Below are positions 45,692 to 55,900 of a stretch of DNA of 64,000 bases, piece after piece. The DNA is taken from the NCBI GenBank assembly GCA_037447655.1, contig JBBHKE010000579.1, forward strand, positions 62,001-126,000, in the 5' to 3' direction. How positions within the stretch are numbered: the first letter of the stretch is position 1; each line of letters starts with the position of its first letter. This stretch comes from Zygnema cylindricum. Taxonomy: Eukaryota; Streptophyta; Zygnematophyceae; Zygnematales; Zygnemataceae. The position numbers were made by a program, and so were the translations under genes. The notes under the pieces were generated by a model. That model did no database searches. It was not told where the DNA came from and saw only the letters and a list, made by a program, of their open reading frames with translations.

Positions 45692-48600
45692 ATCCCTGGT
45701 TCCTATCAAATATCTAAGTACTCTCTTAGGTGCCTCCAAATCCCTCTTAGTGGGAGCATTTAGATTTCTACTCAGCACTCCTACAGCTGCAGCTAAATCC
45801 GACCGGGTACAATTCATAAAATAGATTAGACTTCCCACTACTTGCCTTTAAGGAATAGTCTACATGAACTTTTGTTCTTCAGGAGATATTTCCTCGTCTA
45901 AGACTATGACTCCTTCTTCTTCACTCCCCTTTCTTCCCTTCTTCAACTCCATTGGAGTTGTACAACTATTAGCTTTATCTATTTGAAATTTTTCAAGCAT
46001 GTTCCCTATTGCTTCTTTTTGAGTCAATCTTATAATTTTTCATATTCGGTCTCTCTCTACTTGAATTCCCAAAATATATTTTGCTTCCCCCATATCCTTC
46101 ATTTCAAATCTCCCCTTAAGATCGGGTTTCAGTTTATTAATATTTTCCATTGATTTACTTAAAACAAGCAAATCATCAACATAAATTGCAATAAATATAA
46201 AACCTTCCTCATCTTTGAAAACATAGATTGAGTGATCTGAGCTGATCCGGATACATCCTAGACTGGTAAGAAACTCATCATGCTTCTTATTTCACTGTCG
46301 AGGCGCTTGTTTCAAACTATAAAGAGATTTAATCAGCCGGCATACCTTACTCTCCTCTCCTTCCTCCACAAACCATTCGGGTTGTCGCATGAAGATCTCC
46401 TCTTCCAATTCTCCATGCAAAAAGGTTGTTTTGATGTACATCTGGTGCACTTTCATGTCTTTCGCTCTTGCCAGACCGAGAAGTATTCGGACGGAGGGAA
46501 ATCTGACCACTGAGGCAAAGGTTTCTTCTTAGTCAATTCCCTCCTTTTATGTAAATCCCTTTGCCACTAGTCGGGCCTTGTAGCGCTCGATTGTGTTATC
46601 TGGGTTCAGTGTTAATTTGAAAACCCACTTACAACCGATTCGTTTTCGGTTAGGTGGACAATCCACCAGCTCCCAAGTATCAGTTGCCATAATTGAGGCC
46701 ATCTCCTCATTGATGGCTGTCTTCCACCGATTACTTTCTGGACAAGTCATCGCCTCTCCATAAGTTTGAGGTTCATCTTGATGAGATAGTTTAGTTACCT
46801 TGTTATTAACCTGTTTTTCTTGCACTCTTTTGCTACTTCTCCTTTCCCCCTCAAAATTTGAGGCCGGAATAGATGGTTTTTGTGGATTCTTTCGAACAAA
46901 CTCGGCTTCTCCCCTATCCCTTGATTCCGAATCAATTTCCACCACGTCTTCCGCTTTGGGTAGAGTTGTCATTGAAGTTTCCACAGCCGAGTCCTTTTCG
47001 GTCTGATTTGTTCCTGCAAGAATGTCATCTTCTCTAAAACCTGGATAGTTAGGAAGCTCAAAGTCATCAGAATTTTGTGACTCAAATCCGATTTTTACTG
47101 ACTTTGTATATTTGAAGGGGTCCACAGAATTTCCTTCATCCATAACTACTAAATGCTTTACTAAGATTATATCTTCCATTTTAGATCATTAACTCTATAT
47201 CCTTTAACATCCTCATCATATCCTAATAAGTATCTTGGTTTTCCTTTGGGATCTAGCTTCCAATTAGACCGATCTGTATCTAGACTGAATACTTGACTGC
47301 CGAAAACCTTTAAGTGAGATATGTCTGGTTTCCGGCCTGTCCATCTCTCATAAGGTGTTTGATCTTTTATAGCTGAAGTAAGAACTCTATTTTTGAGGTA
47401 ATTAGCATAGTTCATTGCTTATGCCCAAAACCTTTTTCCTATCTTCTTATCTGACAACATACTTCTACCACTATCACTTAGTGTTCTATTTAACCTTTCG
47501 GCTACCCCATTCTGTTCCAGGTTTTCTGGAACTCTCTTTTGGTGTTGGACCCCATCTTCCCTTAGAAAATCCTCAAATTGGTTAGAAGTATACTCTCCAC
47601 CATTGTCACTCCGTATTCTCTTGATTGGAGTTTCATGGAGTTTTTCGCTCCATGCTTTATATTGTCTAAAACAATCCTGAGCTTTTGACTTGTTTTTCAA
47701 AAAATACACCCGGGAATATCGAGACCAATCTTCAATGATAGTCATCATAAATCTCTTTCCCCCCGGTGAGGGCACTTTAGCCGGTCCCCAAATATCTTTG
47801 TGTACTAGATCTACAATTTTTTCTCCCTTATAGGTGGCTGTTTTAGGAAAGGGTAATCTGTGTGTTTTACCTTGAGCACATCCACTACAATCACTTAAAT
47901 TATCACTCTCACTGAACTGAATCCCTTCCACCACTCGCATATTTTTCATCTCTCTTAACTTATCTAGATTGACATGCCCAAGCCTCTTATGCCACATCAT
48001 AATATCATGAACACCAGCATAATAAAGTTTCTTCTTTTCATTACTTAAAACCAGCCTAAACATCCCATGGCTACCTTTCTCAGCAATGAAATAGACACCC
48101 TCCTCAAAACTAGCAGTAAAGACTCCTTCCCTAGTGCTAGTAAAAAAACCCTTATCATCTAATACGGATGTAGAGATGAGGTTTTTGTTCAGCTCCGGAA
48201 TAAACAATGCATCGGAGAATGTTACTATGGATGTCTTTCCTTCTACTAACACTCTCAAATCTACTGATCCTACAAGAGTAGTGGTGACTATCCTCCCATC
48301 CCCGTACTCTATCTCTACGGCGGGAATATTTTTTATCTTAGTGAACAGGTGCCTATCGTTACACATGTGCATAGAGGTACCTAAATCTACAATCCAGCCT
48401 GCTTCACCTTTCAATCCACCGTAAGCACATTTCTGCCTTCGTGGAATTTCGAACTCGTTTTTCGCCTCCAACTCCTCATCCAAAAGGAGCTCATCGTCCT
48501 CGTCCTTGGATTCCGCCTCATGTACCTGTGTCACAATGGCCTTTTTCTTTCCTCTCGGGGTACCACTGGTCTGCCCCTCCTTTATCCGAAGTTTGGTTAG

Positions 48601-49520
48601 CTTAGTGCACTCTGCCATATAGTGCCCCAGTTTCTTACAAAAATGACATAAACCTTTGGGAGCCCTTGATCCGAACTCGTCGGTCTGATTTTTTTGCTCC
48701 CTCCCCTCATAGTTTCGACAGGTTTTCGGGAATCCTTGTTCCTCCAATCGGTCGCAGTTGCCAAGGCTGGGCCACTATTTCCTCCCCTTTCGATCTCAAT
48801 CGTATTCTCCCGAACGAGAATCATCCCTACCATTGAGTTCCATATCCACATTGAGTCCGGCAAGTCCAACACACGGTTGACTATGTTTTCGAACTCATCG
48901 GGTAACTTCATCAGTAAATAGTTAACCTTTTCTTTTTCACTAAAATATTTTCCCGCACTCTCTAGCTCCATGAAGAGTGTAGCAAGCTCATTGCAAAAAT
49001 CCAACATCTTCCCCCCTTTGTATACAGACTCGTTAACTTTCTGATCAGCTAACTGTTGTTGCTGAATCGTACCACTTCGGTACATCTCTATGAGAGCCAT
49101 GTAAAGATCGGATGCCCTTTCTACTTGCAAATGAGGACATGCAATTCCTTGAGTTAGATGGCGTAGGATGAAGTGCTTTGCCGCCATATTGTTCAAGTCC
49201 TTGGTTTAAGTATCATTCTCCTCGTTCCTCGGAAAAGGTGACATGAATGCCGAACCGGTTGCTATTGGTGTGGTCGCCTCCTTCTCCTTTCCTTTGTCCA
49301 CCACCTCTCCTTCTTTTGTTTCCTCCGTTTAAGGTGGATCCTCTTTCCTGGTGAATCTGCTTTCTCCAAACCCTAGAGGAATTCCAAGACTTGATGGATG
49401 CCCCAACTGTCTACTCACTATCCCCCAAAACCTTTTTTCGCATAGAGCTCCTATCATCATACTTTCCTAGTATTTGAAGCCAGTTCCATTAAAGATTGGT
49501 ACCCTAGAGGGTGGGCCCAT
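45692..49520 (-). pseudogene. Copia A gag-pol polyprotein, right part, degenerate
   Basis: Gag starts at 49520 in the primer-binding site (MGPPSRVPIF). It continues through a capsid region (MAAKHFILRHLTQGIACPH), an intact CCHC knuckle (CHFCKKLGHYMAEC), and a protease motif altered to DLGTS (Ser replaced by Leu). Integrase (HKRLGHVNLDKL, CSGCAQGK, RSDNGGEYTS, NGVAERLNRTL) is largely open from 48747 to 47419. Reverse transcriptase (MYIKTTFLHGELEEE, YVDD preserved at about 46170) continues to GTRDL, where the inner element interrupts. Stops occur in the gag N-terminal region, near 47405, 46510 and 46300. Confidence 0.92.
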
Positions 49521-49524
49521 AACC
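49510..49524 (-). other. Primer-binding site of Copia A with the gag ATG
   Basis: Plus strand GGTGGGCCCATAACC, identical to that of Copia B. The ATG at 49520-49518 opens gag, and TAG lies in frame two codons upstream. Confidence 0.85.
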
Positions 49525-50577
49525 TAATACTCTGAGACCTCCATAAGTCCTCAAAGTGGACAGCTTCCAAGAAGCCTCTAGGATAACCCTGACCCCTTTG
49601 TGTTTCAGCAAAAAAAACCGCCACCCTGGCAGACAATAACTCTAACCAACTTTACCCCTGTGAAGGGAAGACTCCCCTGGGTGGATAGCAAAAAGAATCT
49701 CTGAATTTGTTCCCCTGAGTAGTAAGTTATGGAGGGTCAAAGTTGACCTTTTGTACAGAAGCTGTTTGGGAGAGAGGGTCCTATCTCCTAATTTTTCTAA
49801 GTCCTATCTCTCTCACAAACTCTATCTATTGATATACGAAGCCAATCAAATACTGTTTCGTACACAAAAGTACAGCTGCCAATGTACTTTCTATATGCAC
49901 ACTGTACGACATGGCCTAAATGTCGACACGTGGTATGTCCAGATTCGATCCTTTAATCCTTGGAGATGTCGCGATCCAATGTCATTCCGCCACGTGTTAT
50001 CTGATGTGGAGATGACCACAAACCGCCGAAATCCTCTTCCGCGATCTTGGCGTTAATCTGGCCGTCTGATTAATTTCACATTTAATCGTAGCCGTAATAA
50101 ATACATGCGCGATATTCGTTTCATTAAAGAAATAAATGCGCTATATTGGTTTTTGTTCCGTACCGTAATCTGTACTTTTACATTAGTGGATCTATGTATC
50201 CTGTAAATATTTATAGTTAAATGAATTATCCTACCTGATAATGTTTAATTAATTATCAAACCATATAGTACGTAACACTAGTTCAAGACCTAACGGCTAA
50301 GGCTATCGACTACTGGCTGTCTGCCGGCCGGTAGGTACTTCGATCAAATCCTGTGGCCGGCACATACCTTTTAGTAAATAAACCCGTAACTAATATATAT
50401 TTCCCGTAAACCTCTGGATAGCCTAGGTAGCCATGGCTATAGCTCCCTCTCCAATTTCTCAGTGATTGCGACAAGTTTGAGAGTTGGAGAGAGAAGTTAG
50501 AGGTAGACTACCTTGGCTTCTTTCTATATTTCTATTTAGACCTAGAAAATACTTAAAATGGACCATTAATTTCTACA
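49525..50577 (-). repeat. 5' LTR of Copia A (1053 bp)
   Basis: Paired with 37786-38832. The gag-side terminus reads TAAT on the plus strand where the partner has TGAA. The outer terminus is CTACA followed by the duplication GAAAT. Confidence 0.95.
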
Positions 50578-50582
50578 GAAAT

Positions 50583-51693
50583 CAACGCACGGCAAACAGT
50601 ACGCACATGCTGAACGTGCAATATGTTTTTTTTTGGTACTTCGCGCACAAAAATTGTAAAAAACTTCCGACACGTGCGACAACATCTACCTATTTGCTCA
50701 ACTTATAGGACTATATTTAAAATCACCTCGCAAGATGATTTGATGTAAAGGTTGAACATGAGGTGGAAGGACGCGAAAATGGGTCGAAATGCGCTAAACG
50801 ACAAATTGCATCGCGCTAGACACAAATTACTGTACGTATAGAGTTTCAAGGTAACGCAACTTGTACGGTGGTAATTTCAATTTTCTGGTACGGCTTCAGA
50901 TTTTTTCATTTTTTTCTAAGTTATGAAGGAAAACGATAGAAAATAACTGTAACTTTCCCACATGCGAAAGTACCCTTAGTCGTCTTCAATCGTCAAAAGT
51001 TGTAGCCACGTCTACAATTGTAACATTTAAAGTTCCCTCTAAAAAGTAATACGGAGGATCTTCGCAAAAATCTAAAGTTATATTTCAAAGTTTAGGTTAC
51101 ATGGGCACACACCCTCATAAGGCACTAGGGAAGCGTAGATGCGGTTTTTTTTTTAAAACAAAGCGAAACGAAACGACACTACACGTGCGAAGTAATACGA
51201 CACTTAAAAACAACTAACCGAAAAAAAATAACAATTGACCGGCGTACGAAAAGAAATACGCGCTTTGTCATAACAAACGCCAAACCACATTCAAATTAAA
51301 CACACAAAAGTACACATTGTACCCGAACTAAAAACGCACTGAAACAAAAACATAGACGTACGATAACATAAAAAGACGTGACAAATATGAAACGCGACGT
51401 ACGGATTTGTACCAATGTTATTTTATGACAATCAAGGTCATTCTTGTGTAACTATTTCACACGTGTATTGTAGTTGGTTACAGTCCTCTTCGAGTAAAAC
51501 CTCAAGTAAAATAGTTGCTAGAAAGCCGAATAGACCAATTGCTTTACGGATGAGGACCCAAAAAAAAAATCGAACGGTTGGTGTTTACGCCGTAACATTC
51601 GTAGAACCCATCTAGATTATGAAGGAAAGATGCTTTTCAATAAAAAAGAAAGGGAATTGCTAATTGCAAAGACAATTTTTGCTGCGCGCAAGG
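50583..51693. other. No gene recognised right of the Copia nest
   Basis: Unique-looking A/T-rich sequence. About 50625-50980 is a diverged direct copy of about 37080-37380. Open frames are short and without domains. Confidence 0.5.
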
Positions 51694-51896
51694 TACACCT
51701 TGAATCGTTATTAGTGTATAGATATTATTAGTGTAAAGAAAAAATTAGCGTCATTCATTCTAATTTAGTGCAAGGAGACGTGGCAAATTATGGTCCAAGT
51801 CCTTAAATAGTGTAATTTATTATATTTGAGGTATCAATGTCAAAATTTTGGGGTGCCGATATAGCGTACATAAGGCTTATAACGATTCACGGTGTA
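51694..51896. mobile_element. MITE, TACACCG family (203 bp)
   Basis: TACACCTTGAATCGTTATTA to AACGATTCACGGTGTA, same subfamily as 29439-29639. Confidence 0.85.
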
Positions 51897-52086
51897 GTTG
51901 TCATTAATTGTACATTTGAAGTACAAATTAGTACAAGTTACGTACCTTTGAGTTCAGATTTGACGGTCAATCCGTCGAACAACTTTGATTGGCGAAATAT
52001 TGTAACGACGGTTAAAAAAGTGTCGGGCTTGCAAATGTCGACCGTCATAAAACAAAAAATAATTCACACGGCCGGCGCAGGTTTAT

Positions 52087-52391
52087 CTTGTCAACAGCTC
52101 CCCTTCTCTCGTCATTGAAGCGCGGCTGTTGTGTACTGTCTTGTCAACAGCTCCCCTTCTCTCGTCATTGAAGCGCGGCGGTTGTGTACTGTCTTGTCAA
52201 CAGCTCCCCTTCTCTCGTCATTGAAGCGTGGCGGTTGTGTACTGTCTTGTGAACAACTCCCCTTGTCTCGTCATTGAAGCACGGTGGTTGTGTACTGTCT
52301 TGTCAACTGCTCCACTTATCTCGTCATTGAAGCGCGATGGTTGTGTACTGTCTTGTCAACAGCTCCCCTTGTCTCATCATTGAAGCGCGAA
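52087..52391. repeat. 53-bp minisatellite upstream of the PAN gene (5.7 units)
   Basis: Units begin CTTGTCAACAGCTCCCCTTC at 52087, 52140, 52193 and on at a 53-bp period to about 52390. Each contains CTCGTCATTGAAGCGCGG. It ends about 560 bp before the first codon of the PAN-domain gene and could lie in its promoter. A pyrimidine-rich tract follows (about 52415-52495). Confidence 0.9.
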
Positions 52392-52952
52392 TTAGGTTCT
52401 CATCCTATCAACTACTTGTTCTCTCTCTCCCCTTTCCTCCCTCCCTCCTTCCCTTTCCCCCTCATCTCCTCCCCTCTCCTCCCCTCTCCTCAGTCATGAC
52501 ATAAACACTTTGATTTTCAAAAGTGAATGTAAGCAGTGCCTTTTGCTGTGAAGCGAAACCTAACCTATACTAATTGTGTAGATTATTGATTATTGATTTA
52601 ATTATTGAACTTGTTGAGTTGAACTCTTGCGGCATAAAAAAAATCATCTTGCCCAAATCGTTTCCATTCAGCAATTCTAGAATTCCATCTGTACAAACGT
52701 ACATTAGTAGGTCACCGATTGTCCGTACAAACGTAGGCTACGCTTGAGAAGCCTACGGTTATTTTTTTGGTTCAGAATATTCCCAATTCCTTTTAGGCCC
52801 AAAAGTGCATTTACAATTGGACCGGAAATTTCTAAACTTAGTCGTGTTTCATTTCATATTAAATTTGATTCGTGAAACAGACTTGTAGCTTTTTGATCGC
52901 ACCCTACTACGTAGACTCAAAGTGCGAAGGATTTCTTTCATATTTGGAACGA

Positions 52953-55900
52953 ATGGTAAGGCTGTGGGACACGTGGAGACTTTCCGTACTTATGGTGGTT
53001 TTGCTGACGTTGAGCGTTGTTCCTGAAGGAGCAGGTGAGTTAAATCTTACCGTACATTGACCTCACATTGAGGTAAAAGAAGCTACAGAATATGTAGAGG
53101 GTTCTGTTTGAAGTCTTGCTGCGTGTGAGTTGGTAGTAAGTTAAAGCAAGTTTTTTCGGAAAGAGCTTATAGCAATAAAAGTTGTGAGAAAATGGTTTCT
53201 TTGTAAGTAACAAAAATAGACTGTATTCCCTTTTAGACGTGTTTTTATTTGTTATGAGGCTGTTATGCCTAAACTGTTAAGTTTCCTGAATCAAGGGATA
53301 GTATGGACGATCCTAATAAAGAGAATGATAAGCCGGCCAAGATTTGAACCCCAAGTACCACCAGCTCATATGTTATGCTGGTGTGTCCAATTTTATATAA
53401 GTTTTAGTGTGGATTTTACCACAATTCCGGGTATCGATCGGCACATTCTACGTACGTCAACACCCCCTTTCGAGAGGTAGCTGGTCACAATTGTCCATGT
53501 AAACCTGGTCCCCTTGGCTCCGATACCATGTTAAGATTCGTAGAATCGGGGGATAGAATGGACGATTCCAATAAAGGGATTGATGAGCCGGCCAGGATTT
53601 CAACCTGGGCTGCAAACGCACTACCACTTCCACTGTGCCATCAGCTCAGATGTTATGTTGGTGGGTCCAATTTTATATAGGTTATAATGTGGATTTTACT
53701 ACAATTCCGGGTTTTGATAGGCACATTCTACGTACGTCAACATAAACAACTTGATTTCCACATTTGTTTGTTCTTTTGATAGAATCGAACAAAAAACAAA
53801 ACCTTGTGAAATATCTGGATCTCATAATATAATGCTTAGGGAAGTATGTAATGTCTTCAATAACGATGTATGTTGTTCATTTTCGAAATGACGTGTGCCA
53901 TGAGTTTTTTTTTGTATCTTCTGTTTGATTTTATATTCCTCAGTTATCACATTATGGAAAACCGCATTATGGAAAATAAGAAATGATTTGCATGGGCCCT
54001 CAAAGGCAACTGTTTTAAAACTAAAGCATTCAAATATTCGGAGAATCGTATATAGTTTCAATTTCTACACGAGGTGTTATCTACAAAGCTTAAAATACAT
54101 GTTTAATGCTTTTGAAGTAACAGTTAAAACACAACAACTAAACGAGATACATGAATTTGATTAATAAAAAATCGTGTTTAAAACAATTCAGTAACTTAAA
54201 GCCAAACTTATTGTCGGTTGCATTGTTTAAATGTGCGAAAACAATTCGAAATGCTATATGTGGTTACCCTAAACTATACATGTACTAAACCTTATAAAAT
54301 CCATATATTATATGGTAAACACAAATAGCGTTTCCAATTATATTCACGTCACATATTGCCTATTTTATGGTTTAGGATTGGTTACACACCGAAGTGTGTG
54401 CAACATACACAATACTCACAAGCGAAAACTTACAAAAACATCACACCGCAGAAAAGTTCAACACTCGGCCAAATTCGCAGGTGTTAAACCGAAGCATTTT
54501 TCTCCTACTGTCACTCAAGAATTAGAATACAACTCACGGAAAACTGACGCGAGACTATACTAACCTGCTTTAGTCCTAAGTGTTAAGATTCGCAAAATAG
54601 AGGGCTAAAGTGGACGATCCCGTTGAAGGGAATGATGAACAGGTTCATCCAAGATTTCAACCTAGGACCTTTCAAGATCCCGTTGTAGGGAATGATGAGC
54701 CGGCCAAGATGTCAACGTAAGGCCTTTCACTGGAGCTGGAGCTGTGAATGCCCTAACCACTTTGCCACCAGCCCGGATGTCGTGGTCGGTGAGTCTTTTT
54801 TATTAGGTATTTTAGTGTGGATCTGGGTATCAATCGATACATTCTTCTTACGTTAACACCCCCCCTAGGGAGGTAGACGGTCAATTAAGTCCACGTGTAA
54901 CCTGATCCTTTTGGCTCCGGTACCATGTTACGATTCGTAGAATCGAGGGATAGAGTTGACGATCTCGTTAACGGGAAAGATGAGCTGACCAAGATTTGAA
55001 CCTAAGACCTTTCATTGTACCTGTGAATTCACTAACCAATGTGCCACCAACCCCAATATTGTGGCTGTTGAGTGCTTTTTATTCACGTGTGGATCCGGGT
55101 ATCGATTGGTACATTATTCGTATGTCAACAATAACACACAAAATGACAATATCATTTGAAAGCATACTAATACAATAACAATGTTCCACCAACCATAACA
55201 TACATTAACGAAACAAATGAATAGGTTCATTCTACTGTTTGAATACGAAACCAAACACGATGAGAAATTAATAATAACATATAAATCTGAACTAAATCAC
55301 TTACCCAAAAAGAATAACAAAATGACTTACGATAAAAAACCTGGTGAATTCATAAGTGAATAACGGATTTATAGCTTCATTCAAAATCAGGTTTGCTCAA
55401 CCGGAGACGCTTTTTCTTACAATCATTCACACTGCTACCCAAAAATTGTATGACTATCTTAAAACTACGGATAAATTGTGATGGTGCCAAAATTTGTTCG
55501 GCTGTATAAAACTACGAGCCACAATGATAGTGAACTGTGTGCATAAGGGAACATTTACCTGAAAAAATCACGAAAGAAGCCATGAAAAATTAGTTTGTAT
55601 TTTTTTGAGGTATAATTACATCAAAAAAAATGATGTGTGGTTCAGCAGGGTCTAGAATTTAGACAAAGTGAAGAATGGATCCTATCTATTTTTGACTCTA
55701 AGTTATTTTCGTTTGTGTAGGTGCAACGACATGTGTGGGAAAACTTTCCACCTTTACGCTGTACAAGAGAAAAAAATCACTAGGATCAAACATGTCTACG
55801 TTTAACTCCACCTTGGGTCTTTCAAACACTGTGATAAATTGTACGGCAACATGTGCGGCGAACTGCAGCTGTGTGGCTTTTGCTTTTGAAACCCTTAATA

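Larger units (their letters stand above)
37786..50577 (-). mobile_element. Outer Ty1/Copia retrotransposon (Copia A), with perfect 5-bp target duplication
   Basis: Long terminal repeats at 37786-38832 (3') and 49525-50577 (5') enclose gag-PR-IN-RT-RH coding sequence on the minus strand. Both sides are flanked by GAAAT (37781-37785 and 50578-50582). The primer-binding site (49510-49524 on the plus strand, GGTGGGCCCATAACC) abuts the 5' LTR. The polypurine tract AAATAAGGGGAG abuts the 3' LTR. The domain order integrase before reverse transcriptase defines Copia. A second Copia is inserted in the RNase H region. The coding frame is broken by stops and frameshifts, so the element is dead. Confidence 0.95.
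54581..55130 (-). mobile_element. TRIM retroelement 2 (550 bp)
   Basis: Minus-strand order: LTR 55130-54926 (205 bp), primer-binding site TGGTACCGGAGCC (54925-54913), 67-bp internal region ending in CCCTAGGGGGGG, LTR 54858-54581 (278 bp). The longer LTR contains an internal duplication of GATCCCGTTG-AGGGAATGATGA with part of the tRNA-like segment. The flanks CTAAG and ATAAC share only three bases, so the target duplication is eroded or the borders have changed. Same orientation and same intron as TRIM 1. Confidence 0.85.

Noticed and set aside
53529-53742. Hammerhead ribozyme (retrozyme) in the TRIM LTR, suggested by GAGCTGATGG
   Set aside because: The conserved CUGANGA and GAAA core is not complete and the same bases form the acceptor and box A of the tRNA-like fold.
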